Of a stretch of 64,000 bases of DNA, positions 33,712 to 42,603 are shown piece by piece (positions within the stretch are counted from its first letter, which is position 1; the number at the start of each line of letters is the position of its first letter). Both the position numbers and the translations under genes were made by a program. This DNA comes from Altererythrobacter epoxidivorans (GTDB taxonomy: Bacteria; Pseudomonadota; Alphaproteobacteria; Sphingomonadales; Sphingomonadaceae), in NCBI RefSeq assembly GCF_001281485.1, contig NZ_CP012669.1, positions 1,736,001 to 1,800,000 on the forward strand, in the 5' to 3' direction. The notes below the pieces were generated by a model. That model worked only from the letters and a program-made list of their open reading frames with translations. It was not told the DNA's origin and did no database searches.

Positions 33712-36129
33712 TCACTGCTTGGCCAAATACGCCTTTTCACGCTCGGTCGGCCCCATCGCCTCTGCTGCTGCATCGTCAGCCCTGTAGTAGATGGTCACAC
33801 CTTGGCCGTTCTTGTTCCGGCCATTAGCAAAACCAGCCACCTTGAGCCACTTGCGGATTGCATCAAGCATCTGCGCTTCCGACGCATCGAAGCGATCCAG
33901 AGCGCCATTCTTAACGACCGAAAGCACGTCTTCGGCAGTGAAGAACTGGCCGAACTGTTCCATCTCCCTTTCGAGTGCCTGGAAGTCGACCGGGGCCTCG
34001 CCATCGGCCTGTAGGCTCTCGCGCTGTATCGACGCCTTGGCTGGCGTCATTGGCGGGTCAGTGTCGAATAGCACCCTGCCCACGCCGATCCGGTCCAGCC
34101 CGAGTTCGTCCCACTTCACACGGCTTGGGGCCCATTCGTTCACCAGCCACCAGCGGACTGCTGCCATCGCCTTGCGGTCCTGGTAGTTGGCCTTCAGCTT
34201 GGCGAAATAGGGCGCACGTTCGTCCATCGCTTCCGGACTGGGACGCAAGTAGCAGAAGCGCCTCTCATCCTCCCCTGGCGAGATGTAGAACTTCTGCTCG
34301 GGGTTACGGTTGAAGATGTAGTTGGCACCGTTCGGCACCTGCAACTGGCTTTCTTTGTGCATCGGCCGGATGGCAATGAAGTCCTCGGTGATGGGGGCTT
34401 TCATGCCCTCATATGCCTCACGCGCCTTCTTCCAGTCAGCGAAGCCGATTTCTTCGCCGAACAGATTGGCCGCAGATACCCGCCACGAGTCATACTTGTC
34501 CGTCATTTGCGTGCGACCGAAGTCACCGCAGTTGCGCCAGCCAAGCAATGTGCTCAGTCCAATCTTCATCATGCCTTTGCCTGCACCCTGGGCGCTTTCC
34601 AGCACCAGAGCCCAGCGCAGCTTGCGACCCGGTTCCAGACAGCGGGCAGCCCAGTAATCGAGCAGAATTTCCTGCTGCAGCTGATCGCCTGGGAAGAGCC
34701 GTTCGACTTCCTGCCGCCACCAGCTTGCATCGCCCGGTTCGGCAGCAAGCGTGGTGTCATACCAGGAATTGAGCGCCACATCTTCGTGCGTGCCCATGTC
34801 GATCGAGACCATGCGGTCTTTGCCTGGGAATGCGCCGCACATGCGCACTGAAGGTATGTCGATACCTGCCCGCCCTTTCTTGATCGCATCAAGCAGCGAG
34901 CCCTTGCCATTCGACTTTGCCCAGCCAGGTCCGTGCTCAATCTCAAGACCGCGGTCGTCCAGAGTTTCGCCGGTTTCGATATTCACCCACAAGGCGGTCG
35001 AACGATCGCGAACGAAAGTCGAGTTAAGCCACTTCGCATATTCGGCTTGATCAGCAGCCTGCTTCAGTTTGCGCAGCTTGCCCTTCTCCAGCTTCGCCTT
35101 TCGAGCCTTTGCTGCGTTGGCCTGAAGCTTCGCCTTTACCGGGTCAATGCCCTGCGAAAATGGCTCGGCACCCAGATCATCAGCGAAATCATTCGCTACT
35201 GTCGCCGCGTTGATTAGGTCACCACGGTTGCGGTCATTGAGCGCCTTGAAAAGCGTTTTGACAGTGACCCGACGACCATTGTCATCGCTGTGCAAGCTGT
35301 CCCACCGACGACCGATGATGTGAGCGTGGTCCGCGTATTCAGGATCCGAAGTGGACCAGTCGATAAACTCCTGACGGGCTTCGCCACCAGAAGCATGGTG
35401 GCATGACATCATGAGTTCACGCCATTTGTCTTCTTTTCGATAATCGCACGCCTCAAGACCTGACAACATCAGTTCGACAGCCTCTGCGTCGAACTCGCCA
35501 TCGCCTTCCGAAGCGACTGCTTCAGGACGACGAATTAGCTGCAAGAGTGCTTCCGGAGCCGGTCGAGTGTCTGCAACTGGCTCGGCAAAAGGATCCCATC
35601 GATAGGCCCGGCGCGTGGCCGGATGACTGCTGCCAGGCGCGACCATCTGGCGACCGTGCCCCTTGAACTCGATACCCGGATACTCGTCGTCGGTGTCCCT
35701 GACGAGCGTGCCTGCCTCGACGGTCATGTAATAGTGCTGACCGCCTGCACCCGTGTCGACACGCGGCCACTGGTCAAGCTTGATGCCAAGATTGGCTTCA
35801 AGACGTGCGACTGGATCGTCGCCATCCTTGAATGCTCGCGGGTCAACGTCGACGACTAGATCGGTCGGGCGCAAACGCACTCCGACATTTACGCCTGCTT
35901 TGAGCAGTTCCATAGCCTGGTCAACATCAAGTGCTGCGACCTTGCGCCACCCGCTACCGGGTGCCTTCCCGATGGGCTTACCTTTGGCATCCAGTGCGTT
36001 CGGAACATGAAGTGAAATGAACTCATGCGTCGTCGCACGAAAGGGCTCCAGTTCGACAGCATCGAACTCAAATGCTGGCCCCTCACGTTGATTGGAGGGG
36101 CTATTCGTCAATACATCAGTCACTTTCAA
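33712..36129 (-). CDS. primase-polymerase/helicase (prim-pol, PriCT-2-like, DUF5906-like)
   Basis: 805 aa. Residues 30-200 are a bifunctional prim-pol domain: LVVDVDPR with the catalytic DxD (94-96), GGQHYYM (129-135) and IEFKGHGRQMVAPGS. Residues about 217-300 match a PriCT-2 pattern. A basic linker (about 335-365) is followed by a phage helicase-type ATPase with P-loop ESAQGAGKGMM (about 508-518) and EEIGFADWKKAREAYEGMKAPITED, then a C-terminal helical domain. It would start and drive replication of the element. The candidate origin lies immediately downstream. Confidence 0.9.
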   Translation of the reverse strand: MKVTDVLTNSPSNQREGPAFEFDAVELEPFRATTHEFISLHVPNALDAKGKPIGKAPGSGWRKVAALDVDQAMELLKAGVNVGVRLRPTDLVVDVDPRAFKDGDDPVARLEANLGIKLDQWPRVDTGAGGQHYYMTVEAGTLVRDTDDEYPGIEFKGHGRQMVAPGSSHPATRRAYRWDPFAEPVADTRPAPEALLQLIRRPEAVASEGDGEFDAEAVELMLSGLEACDYRKEDKWRELMMSCHHASGGEARQEFIDWSTSDPEYADHAHIIGRRWDSLHSDDNGRRVTVKTLFKALNDRNRGDLINAATVANDFADDLGAEPFSQGIDPVKAKLQANAAKARKAKLEKGKLRKLKQAADQAEYAKWLNSTFVRDRSTALWVNIETGETLDDRGLEIEHGPGWAKSNGKGSLLDAIKKGRAGIDIPSVRMCGAFPGKDRMVSIDMGTHEDVALNSWYDTTLAAEPGDASWWRQEVERLFPGDQLQQEILLDYWAARCLEPGRKLRWALVLESAQGAGKGMMKIGLSTLLGWRNCGDFGRTQMTDKYDSWRVSAANLFGEEIGFADWKKAREAYEGMKAPITEDFIAIRPMHKESQLQVPNGANYIFNRNPEQKFYISPGEDERRFCYLRPSPEAMDERAPYFAKLKANYQDRKAMAAVRWWLVNEWAPSRVKWDELGLDRIGVGRVLFDTDPPMTPAKASIQRESLQADGEAPVDFQALEREMEQFGQFFTAEDVLSVVKNGALDRFDASEAQMLDAIRKWLKVAGFANGRNKNGQGVTIYYRADDAAAEAMGPTEREKAYLAKQ

Positions 36130-36199
36130 TCCTATTCGTCGAGGGTTTTGGGGGTGCTGTCTGCAGTTGGGCCAATCCCATTCCGGCCTTTCGCTCTAG

Positions 36200-36232
36200 G
36201 GGCGCATCCATCACGCTGCGATGGGTGCGCCC
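36200..36232 (-). terminator. strong hairpin between the AlpA-like and primase genes
   Basis: GGGCGCATCCATC and GATGGGTGCGCCC make a 13-bp stem with one G-T pair and a 7-base loop, six bases past the AlpA-like stop. There is no T-run, so it may only attenuate. Confidence 0.5.
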
Positions 36233-36237
36233 TCCTC

Positions 36238-36450
36238 TTATGCGGTGGGTGAAAGGCGGGTTGTGGCTTTGGCCAGGTATGCGTTCAAATCGCGCTCGCG
36301 ATACATTACCGCCGAGCCGATCTTTATGAATCTGGGACCACGTCTGATCGCACGATAGCTGCGCAAGCTGTTCTCGGTCGAACCGAGATAAGCTGCGGCT
36401 TCCTTGGTAGTAAGCAGCGGGTCATCGCTGCATGCGGTTTGATTAGTCAT
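36238..36450 (-). CDS. AlpA/excisionase-like helix-turn-helix protein 1
   Basis: 70 aa. LLTTKEAAAYLGSTENSLRSYRAIRRGPRFIKIGSAVMYRERDLNAYL matches the winged MerR-like fold of AlpA and phage excisionases, with the wing around RFIKIGSAVMY. Such proteins activate integrase expression and/or direct excision. It is transcribed toward the primase gene. A paralogue is encoded just upstream. Confidence 0.88.
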   Translation of the reverse strand: MTNQTACSDDPLLTTKEAAAYLGSTENSLRSYRAIRRGPRFIKIGSAVMYRERDLNAYLAKATTRLSPTA

Positions 36451-36540
36451 TTCGATGCTCTCTGCTGCGGGTCAGGAGCTAAGCAATGCGTTGCCAACAA
36501 TTCAATTAACGCCAGCAGATTGCTGAATGGGACTTGGCCA

Positions 36541-36765
36541 CTAGCCTCGGGCGAAGGCGTCCAGATCGTCCACATGGTAGCGGATAAGGCGATCTTGGAG
36601 CACGCTGTAGCGGGGCCCCTTGGACGTAGCCCGCCAAGTCTTCAGCGTGCCCGCCGTAGTGCCGAGATAGGCTGCCGCTGCTGCACTATCGAGCCAAGGG
36701 CTCCTAGGGCTGCTCATTTCCTCACGGACGATCGATCGGATGGCTTCAAGGGTCAGTTCGGTCAC
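36541..36765 (-). CDS. AlpA/excisionase-like helix-turn-helix protein 2
   Basis: 74 aa. The motif SPWLDSAAAAAYLGTTAGTLKTWRATSKGPRYSVLQDRLIRYHVDDLDAF has the same fold as the 36238 protein with a different N-terminus. Two such proteins in a row suggest a split of tasks (excision and transcription control). No strong ribosome binding site is seen. Confidence 0.8.
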   Translation of the reverse strand: MTELTLEAIRSIVREEMSSPRSPWLDSAAAAAYLGTTAGTLKTWRATSKGPRYSVLQDRLIRYHVDDLDAFARG

Positions 36766-36900
36766 GGCGGTCTCTCGATAGGACTTGCAGAAGCTCAGCT
36801 AGCTGATCGTGCCGGACGCCTAACCCATCACTTGGACGACTACCTCTTGACTCTCCTTTTTTCTATAGATACGAGTAAATAGTAGAAAGGAGAATTTGAG

Positions 36901-37317
36901 ATGTCGAAGCGAATTATTGAGGTTTCCACCGATGTTTATGCAGCCATTTGGGCATCGCGCCTTGCGGGCGAGAACAGCGAGGAAGAGGTGTTGGCTCGTG
37001 TTCTGAAAGTGAGGAATTCGAAGCGTAGCAATGTGGAGGAAAAGCCGAGGTCTTCGGCAGGAGGTGGTGTCTATGATCGGCGCAACAACGTCCACTTTGA
37101 TGAAGGCTTCAGAATCTTCCGAGACTACAAGGGTGAGCGCTATGAAGCAGTCGCATCAAGCGGCCACTGGGTGCGTTCGGACAACGGATTGAAGTTCCCT
37201 ACATTGAACCAATTGAATGGCTCAATTGCAGCTGGTGCTGAGAATGTTTGGAATGGCTCCTGGCAGTATCTGAATTCAGAAGGAAAAGCCGTTTCGATTG
37301 CGACACTGCGAAGCTAA
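36901..37317 (+). CDS. protein with SeqA-N-like and RAMA-like domains
   Basis: 138 aa. Residues 1-36 (RIIEVSTDVYAAIWASRLAG..., ARVLKV) resemble the SeqA N-terminal or an RHH-type oligomerisation segment. Residues 70-135 (GFRIFRDYKGERYEAVAS, HWVRSDNGLKFPTLNQLNGS, NVWNGSWQYL) resemble the RAMA domain linked with modified-DNA binding. A modified-DNA-sensing role is inferred from pattern only, and it makes sense beside a methylase. AAAGGAGA precedes the ATG. It reads rightward against the two HTH genes and toward the integrase. Confidence 0.7.
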   Translation: MSKRIIEVSTDVYAAIWASRLAGENSEEEVLARVLKVRNSKRSNVEEKPRSSAGGGVYDRRNNVHFDEGFRIFRDYKGERYEAVASSGHWVRSDNGLKFPTLNQLNGSIAAGAENVWNGSWQYLNSEGKAVSIATLRS

Positions 37318-37377
37318 ACCCGATCACAGAGCTTTTGGGGAGCCGGAGGAGCAGTGCTCCGGCTCCGATCATGGTGG

Positions 37378-38577
37378 TTAGGCAGGCGACGGCAATCTAA
37401 AGCCCACCGGGTCAATCAGACAGCCATTCGGCAATTCGGTGAACTTGCTCTCGCCTGCGCCGAAGACGAGGTCTTCGAGACGCTGTGCGTGGCCACGCAA
37501 GTGCTCGACGAGGTGTTCGGCATGGACGTAGCCGCCCGACGCACCCGGAAGCCTCTGGCCAAGCAGAAGCGCACTCTCGGCATATGGCACCCCAGCCTCA
37601 ATATAGAGCGTTCGAGCATGGTGGCGGTATTCATGCGGGCTCGGCAGCCCTTTCTCTTTCGGCTCCTGTATATGGCCGCTCTTGCTCGTCGGCGATGGCC
37701 ACAACCACTCGCTATTGAGAGGTCTGTCTGCTTCCAGCCTTGCCCGCAAGATCGCCGCCAGCCGGTGCCCTATCGGAAGGGTCAACGGGTCATCTGACGT
37801 CTTCATATGGGTGAACGTGACCGACTGTCGCTCAATGTCCACGTCTTCCCTTCGGACATTCAAGATGGACGAACGGCGAGCACCTGTGAGCAGCATTGCC
37901 ACATGCAGGTCACGGCGAGCGGGGCTAAGCCGCATTACCTTCTCCCACCACTTGGCCAGGTCCAGTCGTTCGACCTTCCGTCGCTTGGTTTGCGGCACGT
38001 GAAGAGCGGCAACCGGGTTGGCCACAAGCGTCTCATCGGCCCTCATCGCCGTGTTGATGATTGCCCTTAGGGTGCGCATAACCGAAGCTGCCGTGGGCTC
38101 ACCGTGCTTCCTTTTCAACTCTGCAAAGAGGTCTCTCACCATCTGGCGAGAAATGTCGGCCACGGCCTTATTCTTCCAATTCTTGAGATAGCGGTCGAGG
38201 TGGTAGCGGTAACCCTCCTCGGTCGCGGGCCTCGGGCTCTTTTCTTCGATATGGGTGTCGAGTGCCTTGGCCAGAGTGATGCCTGTCTCATCGGGTCCAT
38301 CGGTCGGGTCGATGCCGCTTTGTATTTGGCTCATCAGAACGCGGGCGCGGTTGCGGGCTTCACGCAGCCCAATCCTGTCCACCCGGTCGATCTTGACCCG
38401 AACCGTTCGGACGTGACGACCATTGCGTCTCACGTCGCCCTGGCAGGCATAGGACTTTGTGGTCTTGTGGCAGATCACCATGAGGCCCTTCACCTCGGTG
38501 TCTCTGTGAATGCCCGACCCGAGCGGCAAATCTCGGATGCGGGCTTCGGTCAGTTTGGTCACGGCCATGTTCGACAT
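37378..38577 (-). CDS. tyrosine recombinase, element integrase
   Basis: 399 aa phage-type integrase. The N-terminal arm-binding/DUF4102-like part is followed by the SAM-like core domain (about 100-180) and the catalytic domain: Arg in LLTGARRSSIL (234/235), Lys in HMKTSDDP, HEYR (315-318) and the nucleophile Tyr near residue 350 in GGYVHA. The usual second histidine (LGH) is replaced by Gln (LGQ, residue 341), unusual but tolerated in some families. It lies 150 bases inside the right att site and acts on the tRNA-Thr 3' end. Confidence 0.95.
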   Translation of the reverse strand: MSNMAVTKLTEARIRDLPLGSGIHRDTEVKGLMVICHKTTKSYACQGDVRRNGRHVRTVRVKIDRVDRIGLREARNRARVLMSQIQSGIDPTDGPDETGITLAKALDTHIEEKSPRPATEEGYRYHLDRYLKNWKNKAVADISRQMVRDLFAELKRKHGEPTAASVMRTLRAIINTAMRADETLVANPVAALHVPQTKRRKVERLDLAKWWEKVMRLSPARRDLHVAMLLTGARRSSILNVRREDVDIERQSVTFTHMKTSDDPLTLPIGHRLAAILRARLEADRPLNSEWLWPSPTSKSGHIQEPKEKGLPSPHEYRHHARTLYIEAGVPYAESALLLGQRLPGASGGYVHAEHLVEHLRGHAQRLEDLVFGAGESKFTELPNGCLIDPVGFRLPSPA

Positions 38578-38726
38578 TCTCCATTGCGAGCACCGCGCCA
38601 GACACCGAACGGCCGCTATCCTTAGCTGCCGTCTGCTGACGCTGATTGCCTTGAATGTCGTGGTTTTACTGACCCGCGAGCGCCTAACTGACCATGATTA
38701 GCCGTGGCTGACGCAGCCTTCCCCTT

Positions 38727-38771
38727 TTTGTAATCATCAGGTCGCGAGTTCGAGTCCCGCAGCCGGCACCA
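38727..38771 (+). repeat. attR: second copy of the 45-bp tRNA-Thr end
   Basis: Identical to 24294-24338. It lacks the 5' part of a tRNA, so it is only a remnant. It marks the right boundary of the element. Confidence 0.95.
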
Positions 38772-38795
38772 TTTTTCAAACAATCTGCCTATCGC

Positions 38796-39254
38796 TCAGC
38801 CGCGGCCGCGATAGCTCGCCACGCCCTGGTCCGGCACCCAGAGCCCTTCGGGCGGAGCGCCGGTCTGCCAGAATACGTCGATGGGGATGCCGCCGCGCGG
38901 ATACCAATAGCCGCCGATCCTGAGCCATTTCGGCTTCATCTCTTCGACCAGACGCTGGCCGATCCCGACCGTCACATCCTCGTGAAATCCGGAATGATTG
39001 CGGAACGAGCCGAGAAACAGCTTCAGGCTCTTGGATTCGACGATCGTGTCGCCGGGCGCGTAATCGATCACGATATGGGCAAAATCGGGCTGGCCGGTCA
39101 CCGGGCACAGAGAGGTGAATTCGGGGGCCGCAAAGCGCACGAGATAAAGCGATCCCTTGCGCGGGTTTGCCGGATAATCGAGCTGCGCTTCTTCAGGTGA
39201 AGCCGGAAGCGCGCTGGTCTGGCCGAGGTGGAGAGTTTCAGGTGTGTCGCTCAT
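38796..39254 (-). CDS. queF: NADPH-dependent 7-cyano-7-deazaguanine reductase
   Basis: 152 aa, the unimodular type. Reduces preQ0 to preQ1 in queuosine synthesis for tRNA. Visible are [13 protein letters not shown] with the catalytic Cys, the QueF motif [21 protein letters not shown], and [16 protein letters not shown]. Cytoplasmic. It is the first core gene after the mobile element. No preQ1 riboswitch is evident upstream. Confidence 0.97.
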   Translation of the reverse strand: MSDTPETLHLGQTSALPASPEEAQLDYPANPRKGSLYLVRFAAPEFTSLCPVTGQPDFAHIVIDYAPGDTIVESKSLKLFLGSFRNHSGFHEDVTVGIGQRLVEEMKPKWLRIGGYWYPRGGIPIDVFWQTGAPPEGLWVPDQGVASYRGRG

Positions 39255-39360
39255 GCCGCGCTGTTGCCGCGAAGTGACGTCATTAGCAAGAGATTGGCTG
39301 GACGCGGCGAATTCAGAGCCTATTCAGCGCGCAGTCCGCTTTTGCACCCAAATCCAGTTC

Positions 39361-40482
39361 ATGCGCACCGTTTCGACCCTCCTTATTTCTGCACTTGCAC
39401 TCGCTGCGAGCCCTGTTGGCGCGAGCTCGTTCAAGCTGCCGCCCAACCCGACTTCCACGCCCGATGTCGAAGGGCCGGTGGACGATTCAGGCGTCGTGCC
39501 TGTCCGCCCGCGCGACCTTACGCGTCGGACGCCGACGCCGACGCCGACCCCGACGAGCGCACCTACCGCAGCGCCGACCACCGCTCCGCGACCGACGCCG
39601 AGTGCGCAGCCCACAGGAACCGCACCGGCCCAGCCGCGCACAGCCACGCCCACGACTCGCGCAACAACGGCTCCGACGGGTGAGCCCTCTCCGCGTGTCG
39701 TACCTTCGCCGCAGTTAATCCCGGCCGACACGCTGCCATCTTCGACCCCATCGGCGCCGGTCGAAAGCATCACAACGCAGGTCGATCCCGCTCCTACCGC
39801 CTCGATTGCTCCTGTGCAGCAGGAAGCCGATGCCGAGGGCGGTTTTCCCTGGGGCTGGATCATCGGGGTGCTGGCGGGCCTCCTCGCGATAGCCGGAGGC
39901 TGGATTGCCTGGCAGCGCCGCGCCGCGCTTGCCCCGCCTCCGCTGATCGAAAAACCGATAGTCCCTGCCGCCGGAGAAGCCATGCTTGCCGGTCTTGCAG
40001 GAGAAAAACTGCGCTACGAGCTTGAGCTCGAGGTCGAGGGCGTGACGCGGTCGGTCATGATGCTGACGATCCGCTATCACCTGACGGTATCCAACCGTTC
40101 GGACCGCGCATTGCGCGACTTGGCAATCCACGCCGACCTGACCACTGCACGCGCCGGTGCGCCTACCGAAGCGCAACTCGCCAATGACGCAACTTCGCTT
40201 CCGCTGGTCGAAACCATCGACCGGATCGGTCCGCACCAGACCAGGACCCTCAGGGGCACGGTGCAGCTGCCGATGCAGCAGGTTTCACCGATTTATCGCG
40301 GCCAACACCCGATGCTGGTGCCGCTGATCCGCGTTCGCGCCGAAGCGCCTGCTGCCGAAACGAAGGTGCAGACCTTCATGGCCGGTATTTCGAGCGGCAT
40401 GTCGGGCGGCAAGCTGTTGCCGCTTTCGCTCGAGGGGCCGCCGGGCGGTTATCAGGGCGTCAGGGCACGCGCGCTCGCCTGA
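39361..40482 (+). CDS. exported, membrane-anchored protein with a Thr/Pro-rich linker
   Basis: 373 aa. A signal peptide (1-22) is followed by a long low-complexity region with TPTPTPTP and Pro/Ser/Thr runs (about 50-145), one membrane helix (GWIIGVLAGLLAIAGGWIAW, about 160-180) and a C-terminal soluble domain of beta-rich character (LELEVEGVTRSVMMLTIRYHLTVSNRSDRALRDL). The domain resembles conserved sphingomonad hypothetical proteins; function unknown. The DNA in the linker is repetitive (CCGACG units). Confidence 0.75.
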   Translation: MRTVSTLLISALALAASPVGASSFKLPPNPTSTPDVEGPVDDSGVVPVRPRDLTRRTPTPTPTPTSAPTAAPTTAPRPTPSAQPTGTAPAQPRTATPTTRATTAPTGEPSPRVVPSPQLIPADTLPSSTPSAPVESITTQVDPAPTASIAPVQQEADAEGGFPWGWIIGVLAGLLAIAGGWIAWQRRAALAPPPLIEKPIVPAAGEAMLAGLAGEKLRYELELEVEGVTRSVMMLTIRYHLTVSNRSDRALRDLAIHADLTTARAGAPTEAQLANDATSLPLVETIDRIGPHQTRTLRGTVQLPMQQVSPIYRGQHPMLVPLIRVRAEAPAAETKVQTFMAGISSGMSGGKLLPLSLEGPPGGYQGVRARALA

Positions 40483-40555
40483 GACGCGACACTCTTCTCG
40501 ACGCCCTCTCGACGCCCCTCTCGACGCAGGCGCGGCGCGCGGCTAGGTCCGCTGC

Positions 40556-41398
40556 ATGGACAGTCTCGTCAGCACACAATGGCTAGCCGGCCAGATCGGG
40601 TCACCCGATCTCGTCGTGCTCGACGCCAGCAGGCATTTGCCGGCTGCGGGCCGCGACGGGCGCGCAGAATTCCTCGACAGCCATATCCCCGGTGCGCGCT
40701 TCTTCGACCTCGGGGCTCTCATCGACGACACTTCACCAGTCCCCTCGGCATTTCCGCGGCCCGAACAATTCGCATCCGTTCTTGCAGCGGCAGGGGTAAG
40801 CCCGGGCGATAGCATCGTCTTCTACGAAGATTCAGCAGTGAAAACCTCGGCCAGGGCATGGTTCATGTGCCGTGCGTTCGGGCGCGAGAATGTTGCGATC
40901 CTCGATGGCGGCCTCGCCAAGTGGAAGGCAGAAGGCCGTCCGCTCGAAAGCGGCGAGGCAGTTTTCGAAACGGCAGAGCAATCGAGCTACCCGCAGCCGA
41001 CAGGTATACGCTTCAAGACCGACATGCTCGCCAATATCGAAAGCAAGTCAGAAGAAGTGGTCGATGCGCGCGATGCAGGACGGTTCACCGGGGCATTCGA
41101 AGACACGGTGCACAACCTTCCGTCAGGTCACATTCCCGGATCGTGCAATCTGCATTTCGCCACCCTCTTCAACGAGGATGGCACCTACAAACCGCTTCCA
41201 GAGATCGAGCGGGCCTTCCGCAATGCAGGCATCGATCTGAGCAGGCCGGTCACAGCCACCTGCGGCAGCGGCGTGACAGCCAGCGTCCTGCTTTTCGCAT
41301 TACACCTGATCGGCCATGACGACTGGGCGCTCTACGACGGCAGCTGGAGCGACTGGGGCAGCGATCCGACCACACCCAAGGCGCGAACCACCGAATGA
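40556..41398 (+). CDS. sseA: 3-mercaptopyruvate sulfurtransferase
   Basis: 280 aa with two rhodanese domains. The first keeps the fold but no Cys; the second has the active-site loop CGSGVTAS of the MST type, and WKAEGRPL and DAGRFTG motifs are typical. Transfers sulfur from mercaptopyruvate or thiosulfate to thiol acceptors or cyanide. It overlaps the next gene (ATGA), forming a three-gene overlapping unit with the lyase and MscS genes. CTCTCGACGCCC repeats occur just before its start. Confidence 0.93.
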   Translation: MDSLVSTQWLAGQIGSPDLVVLDASRHLPAAGRDGRAEFLDSHIPGARFFDLGALIDDTSPVPSAFPRPEQFASVLAAAGVSPGDSIVFYEDSAVKTSARAWFMCRAFGRENVAILDGGLAKWKAEGRPLESGEAVFETAEQSSYPQPTGIRFKTDMLANIESKSEEVVDARDAGRFTGAFEDTVHNLPSGHIPGSCNLHFATLFNEDGTYKPLPEIERAFRNAGIDLSRPVTATCGSGVTASVLLFALHLIGHDDWALYDGSWSDWGSDPTTPKARTTE

Positions 41399-42603
41399 CC
41401 GACAATTCCAAGAACAATCGCCCAGCTACCCGGTTGGTAGGGGCAGGCCGCCGACCCGAATGGACGGGCCCGGTGGTCAATCCCCCGGTGTGGCGCGCCA
41501 GCACGCATCTCTATCCCGACGAAGCATCTCGCAAGGCGGGTGGGCCCAAGAACGAGGATGGCCGCTTCTATTACGGTCGCCGCGGCGGCCCGACCCAGTG
41601 GTCTTTGGCCGAAGCACTGACCGAGATCGAACCGGGCGCTGCAGGTACTGTATTGTACCCCAGCGGTGTCGCGGCAATCGCGGGCGCGCTTATGGCTGTG
41701 CTCGAGCCGGGCGATGCCCTGCTGGTGACAGACAATGCCTACGAACCGACGCGGGCGATGGCGACCGGCCTGCTGTCACGATGGGGTGTCGAACACCGCT
41801 TCTTCGACCCGCTCGACATCGAATCCTATCGCGGCGCCTTTTGCGAGCGGACGAAAGCGGTCTGGCTGGAAAACCCGGGCAGCCTGACGATGGAAGTGTG
41901 CGACGTGCCGGAACTTGCCCGTATCGCGAGGGAGAAAGGCGCGGTCAGCCTGCTCGACAATACCTGGGCCAGCCCGCTCGGCTTCGCGGCGCTCGGTAAC
42001 GGCTGCGATATTTCGGTGATGAGCCTGTCGAAACATGTCGGCGGCCACTCGGACCTGATGATGGGTTCTGCCACCGCTGGCGAGGCGTTGTACAAACGCC
42101 TTCGCATCACCAGCCAGCAACTGGGACAGGTGGTATCGCCCGACGACGCATCGCTCGCCCTGCGCGGGCTTCGCACCATGGGGGTGCGGTTGAAGCAATC
42201 GAGCGAGAACGCGGTGGCAGTTGCCAACTGGCTCGCCTCGCGTCCCGAGGTTGCGCAGGTTCTCTGCCCCATGCTGCCGGGTGCACCGGGCCACGAGTTG
42301 TGGCGGCGCGATTTCAGCGGTGGCTGCGGCCTGTTCAGCTTCGTCCTGAAAGGGGCGAGCGAGGAACAGCGTGCGAAGCTGATCGATGCGCTGCAACTGT
42401 TCGGGATCGGATACAGCTGGGGCGGGTTCGAAAGTCTCGCCATTCCGTTCGACCCGCCTTCGATGCGCAGCGTCATGGCCTGGCCTCCGGAAAATGCCGA
42501 GACTGGCGATAGGCTGGGCATTCGCCTATCGATAGGTCTCGAGGATCCGCAGGACCTGATCGCGGACCTCGAACAAGGATTGGCTGCAACGGGAATTTCA
42601 TGA
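41395..42603 (+). CDS. metC: cystathionine beta-lyase (MetC/PatB-like)
   Basis: 402-aa Cys/Met-metabolism PLP enzyme that cleaves cystathionine (or cysteine) to homocysteine, pyruvate and ammonia. The PLP lysine is in SLSKHVGGHSD, with VYPSGVAAIAGAL, AVWLENPGSLTMEV and the C-terminal SWGGFESLAIPF typical for the group. It overlaps sseA upstream and the MscS gene downstream by 4 bases each, so all three are coupled. Confidence 0.92.
   Translation: MTDNSKNNRPATRLVGAGRRPEWTGPVVNPPVWRASTHLYPDEASRKAGGPKNEDGRFYYGRRGGPTQWSLAEALTEIEPGAAGTVLYPSGVAAIAGALMAVLEPGDALLVTDNAYEPTRAMATGLLSRWGVEHRFFDPLDIESYRGAFCERTKAVWLENPGSLTMEVCDVPELARIAREKGAVSLLDNTWASPLGFAALGNGCDISVMSLSKHVGGHSDLMMGSATAGEALYKRLRITSQQLGQVVSPDDASLALRGLRTMGVRLKQSSENAVAVANWLASRPEVAQVLCPMLPGAPGHELWRRDFSGGCGLFSFVLKGASEEQRAKLIDALQLFGIGYSWGGFESLAIPFDPPSMRSVMAWPPENAETGDRLGIRLSIGLEDPQDLIADLEQGLAATGIS

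Larger units (their letters stand above)
24339..38771. mobile_element. integrative element in tRNA-Thr, phage-satellite-like (about 14.4 kb)
   Basis: Bounded by perfect 45-bp att repeats, with the integrase at the right end. It carries two AlpA-like HTH genes, a primase-polymerase/helicase with a nearby inverted-repeat origin candidate, a small-terminase-like gene, an RHH-like regulator, a restriction-modification pair and several unknown genes. I find no capsid, portal, tail, large terminase or lysis gene and no relaxase or type IV secretion gene. This profile resembles PICI-type satellites. The methylase and its neighbours are visibly richer in A/T than the host genes. Boundaries are certain; the satellite class is inferred. 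Confidence 0.9.

Noticed and set aside
38727..38771. A second tRNA-Thr gene
   Set aside because: Only the 3' 45 bases are present; the acceptor 5' strand and D-arm are missing, so it is an att remnant.
24339..38771. A complete prophage
   Set aside because: No capsid, portal, tail, large terminase or lysis gene can be found in 14.4 kb.
24339..38771. An integrative conjugative element
   Set aside because: No relaxase, coupling protein or type IV secretion genes.
39255..39360. preQ1 riboswitch upstream of queF
   Set aside because: No preQ1 aptamer consensus is seen in the short spacer.
39520..39640. DNA repeat of interest in the CCGACG run
   Set aside because: It simply encodes the Thr-Pro linker of the 39361 protein; codon-level repeat explains it.
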